Part shown: in pieces, positions 25,111 through 37,261 of the stretch
Layout of the letters: each line of letters starts with the position of its first letter
Position numbering within the stretch: position 1 is the stretch's first letter
NCBI GenBank assembly: GCA_964058845.1
Contig: CAXKVR010000220.1
Coordinates: 165,934-229,933 of the forward strand
Length of the DNA stretch: 64,000 nt
Direction: 5' to 3'
Source: Carex sylvatica
Lineage: Eukaryota; Streptophyta; Magnoliopsida; Poales; Cyperaceae
The notes under the pieces: generated by a model
The model's database searches: none
Told to the model about the DNA's origin: nothing
Seen by the model: only the letters and a program-made list of their open reading frames with translations
Program-made: the position numbers and the translations under genes

Positions 25111-25353
25111 GGCTTTATTATTTTTTTTTTTTTATTTTGCTACAAAATTTGGAATCTAATGCCGAATTTCCTCTCCTTTGCCAATCTAGTACGAAAGTCG
25201 TCACTAGTAAACCTTTGATTTTCAGTTGAGTACTTGAGCCTCTCCCTGTCTTTATCTGCACAAAGGTATATTACTATTTTTTTTTAATTACTTGACTGAT
25301 AATACATATGTTATACAGTTGTTGTTGATTAATTAAATTGATCTCCATAACAG

Positions 25354-25420
25354 GAACCTAGGATAAGATTTCTTCTGACATATCTGCATTTTGTGCCTTT
25401 CCCTTTCTACGCGTGTCGAG
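25354..25420 (+). other. Conserved leader exon, copy 1
   Basis: About 67 nt between AACAG and GTATCC, containing CTGCATTTTGTGCC and GTGTCGAG. The same block with the same splice sites occurs at 26808, 27749, 43258 and 63130. It has no ATG in this copy's core and stops in the frames, so I read it as a non-coding 5' exon. No coding exons follow this copy before the next leader. Confidence 0.55.
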
Positions 25421-25820
25421 GTATCCTCTAATCTTTTTTTATTTCACAAAATTATATTATGAAATATGATGTGCAAACTCAATTTATATTCATAAATATA
25501 ATGTAGGTGTTCAATTTATTATATGTATATATGTATATAAAATATTTTACCAGCTATGAGTTGCTTTCCAGCATAGGGCAAGAGAATAATTGCTTTCTAA
25601 CTATTACACATATATCCCCTCAATTTCTCATGTTTGTCTTTCTTTATTCCTAATCTAAGATTAGACCCTATCCAATGTATCTTACTGTATACTCTTTGAA
25701 TCTCCGTATTTTAAGTTTAATTAGAAAATTAGTGTACGAGATACATCCCTGTCAATCAACACATTTTCTGTTTGGGAGAAATGATCTATCCCTATATATA
25801 TATATAGGGACTTACACCAT

Positions 25821-26150
25821 TTTTTGGTGACACCGAATTATACTCTACATTTTCAAAGTTTTCAATGTCCAGATAGTCGATCCAATCCGTTTAACTTGAT
25901 GGATATAATAAAATGTGCTTGCAGATCAAATTTTATATTTTTTTGAATTTTTTTACTATTTATTAAGCATTTTACAAAATCATTGATTTCAGACCATTGA
26001 ATTTTTGTACTCATCTTAATAAATAGTAAGAAAATTTTAGAAATGTAAAATTTGATCAACAAGCACATTTTAATATATCCATCATGTTGAACGGTTTGGA
26101 TCGATTGTTTGGACTTTGAAAATTTAGAATATAACCCGGTGTCACCTTTT
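25821..26150. mobile_element. Foldback MITE, hairpin family A, copy 1
   Basis: Arms begin GGTGACACCG and pair along about 330 bp. The inner arm strings (CGATCCAAnCCGTT, AAATTTTATATTTTTT, TACTATTTATTAAG) are shared with the elements at about 40124-40550 and 63512-63935, while the outer ends differ. Confidence 0.75.
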
Positions 26151-26509
26151 TCTAGTGAGTTAGAGATGACTAATTTCATGTAAATGATTATTTTTTTTCT
26201 CTTTTGTTCAAATAAATATTTTATATCTAGTTAGTTAGGAGTAATTTTGCAAAAGAAAAAATGTATTATATGGAACGATGGCATATCAGCTATATAAAAA
26301 ACTAGAAACGGAAGTATAAAGGGCTTGGTAAAGCAATTTTACTAAGAATATTAAGAGAACAAAAGGCCCAAGCGTTAGTATATATCATCATGTGGGGAAC
26401 ATACAAAAAGCAAAGACTTGGTCTTTATTTTTTACTAAACTTTGACAATATTCAAAGTATCTCACTTTGATGAAGAGTTCACTCTTTAAACTCTTTGAAT
26501 CTCCAAAAC
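26151..26509. other. Gene-free spacer
   Basis: AT-rich array sequence between the MITE and the next leader cassette. Nothing further recognised. Confidence 0.5.
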
Positions 26510-26876
26510 TTTAACACAACTCATCTATAAAAGTGCCGTAGGTTATAATGTTAGGCTCAATCAAGGTTTAGGGTATAACTGATTTTGCTAAAAATTTTGG
26601 AATCTAATATCAAATTTCTCCTCGTTTGCCTGTTTAGTAAGAAAGTCGCCAACTATAAACCTCTGATTTTAAGTTTGTGCTTGAGACTCTCCCTACATTT
26701 ATTTATCTACATAAAGGTATATTACTATTTTTTTTTGTAACTACTTGAATAATAATATGTATGTTATCCAGTTGTTGTTTTACTAATTCAATTGTTTTTA
26801 ACAATAGAAACTAGGAAAGATTTCTGGTCACATATATATCTGCATTCTGTGCCTTATTCTTTCTACACGTGTCGAG
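26510..26876 (+). repeat. Leader cassette, copy 2 (short PPR remnant plus leader exon)
   Basis: Contains an eroded antisense PPR scrap (about 26520-26585), a donor-like AAAG|GTATATTAC at about 26715, and the leader exon 26808-26876 with intact AG and GT. No coding exons follow before the next cassette at 27.3 kb. Confidence 0.6.
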
Positions 26877-27344
26877 GTATCCCTTTCCTCTTCGTTTTAT
26901 TTCACAAAATTATATTCTAATATGATGTGCAAGCTCAATTTATATAATTACAATTAATTTGTTAATCCTGATATATAGTATTATTTTTTCAATAGCTTTG
27001 TAGTTAGACACCAGGATCTCAAATTTTATTGTGAATTTTACTAGAAGCTGATAAATAACAAAAAAAATGGTATTATATGAACCATATTTTATTTTTGCTG
27101 ACCATATGCTGGTATTTCCTTTACTTTTTGTATAGTATGCACTATGATTTCTTTTTACACATTATCTCAATTATCACTACTGCCCAAGCAAAGCGAGGCA
27201 TTCTGCCACTTTATTTCTAAACTTAGACCCTACCAAAATTTGTACGGTATCATATATTACAAACTTAGGCCCAAGCAAAGCGAACTATGTTTTAGTTTTA
27301 TCTGAAAATTAGTATGGTATCACTGCTATAGGATACGACATTAG

Positions 27345-27515
27345 ACTCGTAGCCTTTAGGGTCATGTCCCTTGAAATCATGGGTTCTAGAAAATCCAATG
27401 ACATCTCAAAATCCAGTGTCAGTCTCAACTTCACCTTTCTTGCACAACCCATCTATAAAGGTGCCGTGGGTTATAATGTTAGGCTCAATCATGATTTTAG
27501 GGTTTATGTGGTTTA
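27345..27515 (-). pseudogene. PPR fragment, antisense in the leader of NLR-like gene 1
   Basis: The minus strand reads IEPNIITHGTFIDGLCKKGE, a single well-kept PPR motif, before stops and drift. It lies within what would be the first leader exon (ending at about 27658, GAG|GTATAT) of NLR-like gene 1. Confidence 0.75.
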
Positions 27516-27748
27516 ACAGATTTTTCTAAAAAAGTTGGAATCTAATATCAAATTTCCTCTCGTTTGCCAGTTTAGTAAGAAAGCCGCCCACCATAAACCT
27601 TTGATTTTAAGTTTGTGCTTGAGCTTCTCCTGGCCTGCATGTATTTATATAAATAGAGGTATATATATCACTGTTTTTTTTATAACTACTTGAATAATAA
27701 TATGTATGTTATCCAGTTGTTGTTTACTTCAAATGTTCTTAACAATAG

Positions 27749-27814
27749 AAACCACGAAAAGATTTCTGCGCACATATCTGCATTTTGTGCCTTATTCTTT
27801 CTACACTTGTCGAG
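27749..27814 (+). other. Leader exon of NLR-like gene 1
   Basis: Sits between AACAATAG and GTATCT, 2.4 kb before the coding ATG at 30194. The same layout and a similar distance hold in gene 2 (43258-43324 to 45704). Non-coding. Confidence 0.55.
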
Positions 27815-30193
27815 GTATCTCTCTCCTCTTTTTTTATTTTACAAAATTATATTCTAATATAATGTGCAAGCTCAATTTATATAATTACAATTAATTTGTT
27901 AATCCTGATATATAGTATTAATTTTTCAATAACTTTGTAGTTAGACACCAGGACATCAAATTTTATCGTGAATTTTACTTGAAGCTGATATATTACCAAA
28001 AAAAATATATATATGGTATCACATGAACCATGTTTTATTTTTGCTAATCATCTGCTTGTATTTCCTTTACTTTTTTTTTTTGTATATTATGCACTATGAT
28101 TTCTTTTTACACATTATCTCAATTATCATTGCCCAAGCAAAGCGAGGCACATTCTGCCACTTTATTTCTAAACTTAGACCCTACCAAAATTAGTACGGTA
28201 TCATATATTACAAACTTAGGCCCAAGCAAAGAGAACCATGTTTTAGTTTTATCTGAAAATTAGTACAGTATCGCGGCTTAGAATGATGTAGAGGAGATTT
28301 TTTAAAAATGACAATTACATGGTGATCATCTGAAAAACTATCAATAATCGACCTTTGAAAATTGCATTAATAACAATTTGTACATGTTTTAAATATTTTT
28401 TTAAGATAAAGTGACAGTTTTTGACGATTTCAACATTTTAAATGTTTCTAGAATTAAACGAAAAATCTAATAGGCATGTAATTTGTTTTAAATCCTTTCC
28501 CATAGCTTTTGTTTGCAAAAGAAGTGATACATACTTCTGCAATTTCTCTAATAATTATTTTTGTAACTCTTAGATAAAATATGATGCATAACTACCAATT
28601 TTGTTAATCTTAGTATTTAATTAGGTACATTTAATGAGACAGTAACATTTATCACGTGACAATTTGACGATATGGTTCTTTATGAGAAACTAAGTAACAA
28701 GCATGACATAAAAATTTGTCTATATAGTGTATTGGTCTGTGGATAATCAACCATGCATTATTATACTAAGTGTTGCGCCCAAAAATTAATATGGGAGATT
28801 GAGATTTGAGTAAAGTATACTACATAGAACAAGTTCGTTTGTAAAAGTGATAATTTTTGGAAAAACAAGAAAAATATTGTTCTTTAGTTTATTATTAGAT
28901 TATTTTTTAATTGACAAATTTGATATGTGACATTATATTTTATACTTGAAATTTTTTTGATTTAGGTGTCTAGTTTATTAAAAATATATTAAAACTTATT
29001 AATAATAATTAATAAGAGTTTAGAGCGATATGTATAAGATCTACGTATGTCCATAACTAACTAAGCTATATATATATATAAATGTATTTAAAAAAACCTT
29101 AGACAAAATTATTTTGATAAGCCTTTATCATATAACTTCTAAAAACTGTCTCTTAATCTTTGAAAGACATATGTAAATAGATGTAATTGGTTTCTTAATA
29201 TATAGGAGAGAAATTAAGTTATAACAAGCTAGAGAGTGTCTCAGTGCTAGCTAGGCAGTAACTTCAAAAGTTCTAACATAACTAAATTATTATACAAATT
29301 ATAATTTATTAAAAAATAATGATATAGATCTAGTATATCTTAAGTTGCAGACTGGATTCTTAACCACAAGCCTAATATATATTTGGATATTTCAGATCAG
29401 GATCATACCGCAAGTCTAATTATCACCGTCGAAGCAAAGCGAGGCATTCAGGTAGTTTATTCCTAAGCTTACACACTACCAAAAATATCTCCTGACCTAC
29501 TCTTTAAATATCCATATTTTTTAGTTTAATCTAAAAATTAGTATGGAATAGCTGTTTTGAATGATATATGTACATGAGCGCATTTATGAATGTCAATTAT
29601 TGGGCATTATTCTCAAAAACTGTCAAACGCTTAAATGACTCTTTGAATGCAGTCAAAATTCCATGATAATAATTTTTACATGGTTTAGATATTATTAGGG
29701 GCACAAGTGTTAGTTTTGATGATGTTATCATTTTAATTGTGTCCATAATTCTACAAAAAATCTTATAACCATTAAATTGTTTTAAATACATTCCTGTAGC
29801 TTTTGTTTGAATAAAAATTGATAAATCCTAGCCTTCCGAAAATTTCTCTAATAATTATTTGTGCAAGTATTATATAAATTTTGATTCATAACTACCAATT
29901 TTGTTAAAATTTCTCAGTTAATCTCTGTATTTAATTAGATACATTTAATGAGAAAGTAATATGCATGAAATTTGTATATAAGAAACTTATAAATAACATG
30001 GAAATTTGTATATACGGTGTATTTATAGTGCTTTTTATTTAATGTTTTATTTTGCATTGCAGATTTGCAATTGCTGGGTGGAGCATGCAGTTGAATTAGA
30101 TTTGATGGTGTACTGTTTTAGTTAACCAAACAAGGATAGCAAGAGAGAGGGAGGAAATTATTTTTGGTTGATTTTGAGAAAGTAGAAAGAGAG
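27815..30193 (+). other. Long 5' intron of NLR-like gene 1
   Basis: No gene. It ends in TTTTGCATTGCAG at 30061, after which leader sequence continues to the ATG. It is homologous to 43325-45703. Compared with gene 2, about 90 bp of extra sequence lies between the acceptor and the ATG. The empty target of the hAT MITE of gene 2 is visible at about 29430. Confidence 0.6.
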
Positions 30194-30893
30194 ATGGATG
30201 CCATACTTTGCATGTCTGGTATGATATCAGACACGGGAAAACTATTTGATTTGCCATCCAACAATCTACGGGGACTTCGGGAATTCATGAAGAGTAGAGA
30301 TTTCAAGGATCTCACTGTGGATAAACAACAGTATATAATTATGGTTGTGCGAGAAACAGCCCAAAAAGTTGGAAAGTTAATAGTTGAGTTTGTTGGACGA
30401 GCTAGAATGGAGTCCTCCAGCTCCCAGAATGATTTGGCGAAAAAAGATAGGGATAAAATCGAATATTTAATCGGAGATTTGATGGACAAAGTCAGAGACC
30501 CGATGGATTCCCCAATGGTACTTCTGCTCGATTTAGAAATAGAGATGGATGCCTTACTTTACATGTCTGATATGCTATCAGACATGGGAAAACTATTTGA
30601 TTTGCCATCCAAAAATCTACGGGGACTTCGGGAATTCATGAAGAGCAGATATTTCAAGGATCTCACTGTGGACAAACAGTATGATATAATTATGATTGTG
30701 CGAGAAAGAACCCCAAAAGTTGGAAAGTTAATAGGAGAGTTTGTTGGACAAGCTAGAAAGGAGTCCTCCAGCTCCCAGAATGATTTGGCGAAAGAATATA
30801 GGGAGAAAATCAAAAATTTAATCAGAGATTTGATGGACAAAGTCAGAGACCTGATGGATGCCCCAATAATTCTGCTCGATTTAGAAATGATTG
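30194..30893 (+). repeat. In-frame tandem duplication of the N-terminal domain
   Basis: Two direct copies with a 351-bp (117-codon) offset, 30194 and 30545, both opening ATGGATGCC and closing near CTGCTCGATTTAGAA. The copies are closely similar. NLR-like gene 2 has a single copy. Confidence 0.92.
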
Positions 30894-32893
30894 AAAACTG
30901 GCTCAACGAGAAGGATACATTATTACAGAATAATAAAGTTAAACGCATTGAAAACATGCTTCTTGAGGAAGCGGATATTTCAAATGGCATAACACTGAAT
31001 ATCGAGGAGAGTTCAGCACTCTTCTATAAGAAAGCTTTTCCAGATCTTTTTAACATGCAGAATGATCATGAAAGACGCATGTTCTTTTACAACTTAGAAA
31101 TGGAACTGGGAAGTCTCATGGGTGATATTTCTGATACATGTCAAAAACAACCTTTGGCTCTTCTCCTTATAGGGGGGCTCCTTTCGTTCAAACCAAAGGC
31201 CAACAACATTTGGAACATGGTGAAAAATGATCTGGAAAAGATCACAGGAGGGCGTTATGAGAAGATTACAACCGATCATATGGGACAAATTTGTACCTAC
31301 TGTTATAATGATTTACCTTACTATCTTCAGCCGTGTTTTCTTTATTTTGCATGTTACCCTATTGATTTCGAGATTCCAGCAACCTCTCTAACTCAGATGT
31401 GGATTGCTGAAGAATTTGTAGAAGAAGAGGATAAACAGACGTCTCTAGAGTCAACTGCAAATAAGTACCTCGACGAACTTGTTCAAAGGTAATCTCAATA
31501 TTTCAGGAAATTAAGATTCAGTCTTAATTATAATTAAAATTAGTAATAGGATGGTTGCTATTTCAAACATTAGGTCGCGGTTTCTTAAAAAGATGTCATC
31601 AATAAAAATTAAATTTCTCTGTTTTATTACGATAAGAGTAGATAATTATCTTTGGTCTACTTGATAATAAAAGCATTATTTTTTTTATGTAAATTGAGAA
31701 ATTTTGTTCTTTTATGAAAATCTATTTGATGTTTAATTATTTTCCTTATTGCGTGCAGGTCGTTGGTTTTTGTTTCCAAGAGATCAACCTCTGGCACAAT
31801 AAAAAGTTGTCGATTGCCTCGATCTATTCATGAATTTGCCATCCGACAATCACGCAGAGAACAGTTTTTGGTTGTCAATCCAAATCAGAAAGAAATTGAA
31901 TCCCAGTTCCGTCTAGCAATCGATCATTACAATGAGAACCAATACACGGAGGTGAATCATATACGCTCTTTTTTAGCTTTTGATTGTGATAGAATTGTTC
32001 TTGGAAGTGCCATGCTCCTCAAAGTGTTGGCACTGAGGAGGTCTACAATCCCAGTAACAATATTATCGGATATGATTTACCTACGGTATCTGAGTTTGAG
32101 GGGTAGTAATATATCTAAACTTCCTGAAAATATAGGAGACATGGAAAATCTTCAAACGTTGGATGTTAGATATACATGGATAGATACCCTACCTGAATCT
32201 CTATGGAATATCAAAACACTTCGCCATGTTTATGTGAATCCAAGCCCCCTAATTAAAGGCCCATCCTCTGAAAAACATATAGACAACCTACATACCCTGA
32301 AAACAGTTGCACCTCATGAGTCGTGGCTAAAAAAGTTTCCCCACTTCCTGATGCACCTTAGAAAATTAGCATTTTCAAATTGGAACAATCTAGATTGGAA
32401 ATTTATTTCTAACCTATTGAGTCACATCGATAATCTGATCTCGATGGAAATTATAGGCAACATTATACCGTCAGAGGCTATTGACACAAGGGCATTTCCA
32501 TATCTCGAGACGGTCAAATCCATTAGATTAGAGGGAGAATGGATTTGTCGGAAACTTCTCATAGATAATATTAAATTTCCATCAAATCTTACAAAGCTCA
32601 CCTTAGCCAAATCCGGTTTGAAGGAAGACCCCATGCCGACTCTAGAAAGACTACAAGTCCTGAAATTTCTGAGTTTAAAAGATGAAGCATACACAGGGAA
32701 GCAAATGGTTTGCTCCACAAATGGATTTCCACAGTTACAGTTCTTAGAACTTTCGAAATTGAAGAACTTGGAGATTTGGGTGGTGGGATGGAAGGCTTTG
32801 TTAAAGCTTAGCACATTGCGTGTTGTTCATTGCCGGAAACTCAACCGGCTTCCTAATTTCCATTTTGTTACTATTGATGATATCTCTGATTGA
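30194..32893 (+). CDS. Truncated NLR-like protein, RPP13/RPM1-type, 809 aa
   Basis: Coding exons 30194-31488 and 31759-32893, donor CAAAG|GTAATC, acceptor GTGCAG, phases agree. Residues 1-117 and 118-234 are two copies of a helical domain I do not recognise (KLFDLPS, LREFMKSR, SSSSQNDLAK). Then come the RNBS-C-like block EESSALFYKKAF (about 271), KQPLAL in place of GLPLAL (318), the RNBS-D/winged-helix block CFLYFACYP (381) and WIAEEFVEEE (403), CRLPRSIHEFAI where an MHD-containing motif is expected (449), and LRRs from about 500 to the end. P-loop, RNBS-A and kinase-2 are absent, so nucleotide binding is not expected. It is open throughout. The family relation is solid; a role in immunity is inference. 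It could also be a decoy, a helper or a decaying gene. Confidence 0.8.
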
Positions 32894-34742
32894 AATGCTC
32901 CATTCAACCTCTTGGTTTGATTCAGTTCGACTTATCTTGTGCGTGTGTTTGTGTGTGTGCGCGTATGTACTGTATCCCTTATTCTTTATGTATAGTGTGC
33001 TCTTTGTATCAGTGTGATAATTATAATAATGTATGTTGAGATTATATCAAGTAAATTAATGCTTTAAAAGGATATGGTGTTCCCATTTAAATCAAATGGT
33101 ATATATTTACTCTTTTATTTTTTTTTATTATTATTATGCATGCATTGTTTTTATTCTTAAAGAGTGTCTTGATTTACTCGAGAGCATATATAGTAACAAA
33201 ATTCGCAAATAATTCATATATGTGTATGAATTATAATTTTCAAGTACTTTTCTATACAAACAAACAAATTATACCTATTCTTGGAATCATATTTAAACTT
33301 TCCACAGAGTTTATTTTTCTTTCGGGGGCGTATATTCTCATAGTCATTGGACCAAATTCGGTCTGATGTCCGATCAAATCGCTCGATTAGCACGAATCTT
33401 AAAATAGATCGAATGTCTCCGATCAGACATCAGACTAAATTTGATATAATGCCTATCAGAATATCTCCCTCCCGAAAGGGTAGGAGTTGAGGAATAAATA
33501 GTTCGGCTATACTTTATTTGTTTTTGCTGCTTCATTTTTATATTGGCAACACCCAATGAGTATTTCAAAAAAGAAAAAGGAAAATTTCTGCCAGAATAAT
33601 GCGATGCCATGCAGTGCTTGCATTGTATATATTTTATTTTGAAGTAGCAGTACTGTATTTAAAATGTTGCTTATGATATGAGACGTTTAAGCATAGCTTT
33701 ATATTATCTTTTAGTCCTTAATAATCATGCAATTAAGTACCGGATGTTGGCACATTCTGATCAGATGCAGTTAGAATTTTGTAATATAAAAATCTGGTAC
33801 CCATTAACACCAACTGAGAACTCACCCAGGAATTTAGCCCTCAACACTAATTAATCAACTAACTATTTTACACTAAAAAAAATCCAGAAAAGCTATCAAT
33901 CATCCATTATTTTCAGGCAAAAAAATAAAATATAACCATAAATAGAACAAAATGCTAAAGAGCACAGATGGTTTTAAATGGGCTAACAGACCCGGCGATC
34001 ACGATCTTCTTGACCTAACCCCAGTGATTTTCTGTGCATTTGCTATTCCCTCCTCATCTGAGAAATGTAAATTTCACAAGGGCTTAATAAAAAAATGCTA
34101 CACAATACATTTGTTATAAATTGCAAGAGATAATTCCTCCCTTCCGTAAAGTATATAAATTCAAGTATAACAACAATACCAGTAACATTTAAGAATATTA
34201 ATCTATTATCAAATACTCAATACACTTTCCAGTAAGGAATTCCTCAAATTTAGAGATCGCTGATCTGCAACAATTACCTGACAGCCAGATTACTCAAATT
34301 CGTATAATTTTCGTAATAATTTATTGACCCGCTTTACACAGTTTTTTGTTTATACTAAGAAGCCTAAAATGTGAAGGGTTGATATCCACTAACAACAGCT
34401 TAAATTGGCAACTCTTTTTCAATTCAACTCGAAAAGATTTTTATATATTGAAAAAATTTAGAGACATGTTGTTAGCCTTCTAGACTGGTTTGTGCATCAA
34501 TTTTCATGAATTTGAATGCTATTTGGTATTAAATCAAATGTTGTCAAGTCATTTGACAATCAATGAAACTTGCATCAGATTTCATCAGTTTTCATGTGCA
34601 TGATGTGCATAAAGTATAGATTACATTTCAATTACCGGATTTCAAAATTACAAATCACTTTAGACAATTGCAAAAATTGTCCAATTAATCTGTTGTCAAT
34701 TCATTTTCAGGTCGAGTCACGTCGGTAAATTTACAAATCACG
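32894..34742. other. 3' UTR and conserved 3' flank of NLR-like gene 1
   Basis: No second gene. The first part includes a GTGTGTTTGTGTGTGTGCG tract and probably the 3' UTR. A short hairpin lies at 33361-33435 (GTCTGATGTC / GACATCAGAC). The whole stretch is repeated after gene 2. Confidence 0.65.
33361..33435. repeat. Short inverted repeat downstream of NLR-like gene 1
   Basis: Perfect 10-bp arms GTCTGATGTC and GACATCAGAC, with imperfect pairing on both sides. Present in the other unit near 48750, where derived copies are scattered up to about 49260. Confidence 0.6.
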
Positions 34743-35531
34743 TCATGTAATTTGTTTTAAATGCATTCCTATAACTTTTGTTTGCCAAAAAAATGATAAT
34801 TACTTCTGCAACTTCTCTAATAATTATTTATGTAAGTATTAAATAAATTATGATGCATAACTACCAATTTTGTTAAAATTTCTCAGTTAATCTTAGTATT
34901 TAATTAGGTACATTTAATGAGACAATAACATTTATCACGTGATAATTTAACTATATAGTTGTTTATGAGAAACTAAGTAACATGCATGACATGGAAATTT
35001 GTCTATATGGTTTATTGGTGTGTGGATAATTAATTCTTGAGATCTTTCTCGTACCACCAATGATGCATTGTTATACCATGTGTTGCATCCAAAAATTAAT
35101 ATGGGAATATTGAAATTTGAGTATACTACATAGAACAAGTTGTTCCAACAGCTCGTTTGTAAAAATGATAATTTTTGGAAAAACAAGAAAAATATTGTTC
35201 TTTAGTTTATTATTATATTATCTTTTAATTGACATATTTGATATGTGACATTATATTTTAGACTAAAAAAAAATTTGATTTAGGTGTCTATAGTTTATTA
35301 AAAATACATTAAAACTTATTACTAATAATAAGAGTTGGAAGCGATATGTAAGAGATATACGTACGTACATAACTAAGCTATATATATAAAAATGTGTTAG
35401 AGATGCAATACATGTAACGAGCTCATAAATTATACAAATTATAATTTATTAAAAAAGTAATGTTATAGTTCTATTCTATCTTAATTTGCCAACTTGATTC
35501 TTAACGCAAGTCTAATATATATTTTGATATT
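34743..35531. repeat. Partial extra copy of the NLR 5' intron
   Basis: Matches 28485-29390 and 43915-44760 (ATGTAATTTGTTTTAAATGC, TTGTTAAAATTTCTCAGTTA). It begins exactly where copy 1 of the unit ends, so it is the broken start of a further tandem unit. No coding exons follow. Confidence 0.75.
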
Positions 35532-35929
35532 TAAGAATCTTTTCTTTTTGTTTGGCAATAATCTTATAAAAAAAATTAAAATATAAGATGGACATACAAA
35601 CAATCTTATTTCAATACTAAAACAGACAAGACTCACAACAGAAAACAAACAAATAGTATTTTGTAAAATAATATATGTACATATATACTCAATGTGACAT
35701 ATATTTGTAATCATAATTTAAAAAGGAAACGTATTGATAGGCACCGATAGAAACAAGAGTTGAACTCCATGTTGAGAAGAGCATGAAAAGCTTTTCTATT
35801 AATTGTAATTGATTTGCTTGAAAATATGAAAGCAAGATTAATTAATTGATGATCATGCAACTACCGAATCTTGAATTATGAATGTATATGTATCAAATTC
35901 GGATAAATACCTAACATAATTTCCCAAAA

Positions 35930-36192
35930 AAAATATCATTTTTTATCAGTACATGATAGAGTACCGATAGGAGAATCAAATTCCTTCTGTCAGTCCATAA
36001 TTTATTGCCGATAGATGAAGTGTAATTCTCTTATCAGTATGGTGTGTTGTACTTATAGAAGATGAATAATTACTAGCGGTATGGAACAGTTACAAGAATT
36101 CTTGCTCCTCCTATCGTGTTGGTCTCTATCGGTAGGAAATCCGTTATGAAATTCATTTTTACCCGATAAAAGATCACACTTCCGTAGTAGTG
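35930..36192 (-). mobile_element. CACTA-type terminus, copy 1
   Basis: On the minus strand the end reads CACTACTACGGAAGTGTGAT, followed by repeated CCGATAG/CTATCGG words. That is the layout of a CACTA (En/Spm) end with subterminal repeats. The opposite end is not seen and there is no transposase. The same fragment occurs at 56385-56638, so it predates the flank duplication. Confidence 0.6.
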
Positions 36193-36769
36193 TATATATT
36201 AAATTATACTCGAGGTGGGTTTTATTTATATTTTTTTATCTGTAGCTATTACTAGAATTTGCGTTCTATACATGAATAATTGCTTGCATTGCGGTGGGTG
36301 TTTACCACCATCGAGAAATTTTTTTTTTAGGTTAATGAAAATGTTAATAATGTCGTCATTATGAGGGTTTATTTATGCAAGGAAGATGTTCAAATAGATA
36401 TGCAAAAGGACTGAAGCATACTCACACATTTAGGTATATGATTTGACACAGATATTTTTCCGGATATCTCTCATCTCTCATCTTTATTAAGGAGCTTAAT
36501 ATCTAAATCCTGCAAGGGTCCTGATTTATTGATTTAAATTCGGATTGAGTCTGAACCCTCCAGTCAAATAATATGTCTTCCTTTGATTAAATGCATCATT
36601 TATATGTGTAGAAGTCTAAATTTAGTTTAAATTTAACCCGCTACATGTATAGTCACACATCTTGTCACAAATATTTTTATTCTGCACCATTGGATCTAAA
36701 TTAAAAATCGTGCAGATTGAATCTGTACAATATTTTTCGCTGAGAGCGCTGTGCCTCTCCCTAGCAAAT

Positions 36770-37261
36770 TATCGTTTTGCCCGTCTCCCTCCCCGATCCC
36801 TTCTTCCAAAGAAAAACCCTAGAGCGAGACACGAGGAAACAGCGAACGACGATTCTCTTAGGAACAAATTTTTTCTGATCGGAAGGAGAGAGCGAGCGAG
36901 AGAGAAGGACACAGCGAACAACGATTCTCTTCGGAGCGAATTCGTCTCAGCGGAGGCCCATTGGAGAGATTTCTGTGCTCTCTCTCCTCCTCTCCCTTCC
37001 CCCTTCTCCTTGCTGGTATCGGATGAGACTTACTGCTGTATGATCTCAAATCTGGAAACCTATGCTCAACCCGATCCACCAGTTTCTCCTCTCTCAGATT
37101 TTCTCAGGATCACGTTCTCCAGGTTCAATTCGTTACTTTGCATTAGGGATCTTCTTTTTTTTTTGGTTTTTTTGCAGCGAGGAGCATTCGATTTTGAATT
37201 TCTAGCATTTGGGTATCTAATTGAGGCCAAATTAGGCTTAATTAATAGGGTCAACTGCTGA
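36770..37261 (+). pseudogene. Captured 5' leader-like gene fragment in the Helitron
   Basis: GC-richer than its surroundings, with AAAAACCCTAGAGCGAGA (a typical plant 5' UTR word), CT-rich runs and a repeated ACAGCGAAC-ACGATTCTCTT block (about 36838 and 36911). One frame is open for 199 codons from upstream at 36662, but its composition is not protein-like and I recognise no domain. Probably promoter, 5' UTR and first intron of a host gene. Confidence 0.45.

Larger units (their letters stand above)
27330..34742 (+). repeat. NLR-like duplication unit, copy 1
   Basis: Matches 42820-50414 end to end: leader, intron, both coding exons and about 1.8 kb of 3' flank. The right border is sharp: both copies share CGAGTCACGTCGGTAAATTT and then diverge after about 34742 and 50414. 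Confidence 0.85.

Noticed and set aside
30164..30193. Upstream non-ATG start for NLR-like gene 1
   Set aside because: The first in-frame ATG (30194) matches the ATG of gene 2 (45704); sequence before it is specific to gene 1.
30118..30990. Long minus-strand ORFs over NLR-like exon 1 (and 45718-45975, 47645-48037)
   Set aside because: Antisense shadows of the open coding frames; they recur only because the exons are duplicated.
36662..37261. 199-codon plus-strand ORF in the Helitron
   Set aside because: Spans leader-like, repeated sequence and a probable intron start; composition is not protein-like and no domain is seen.
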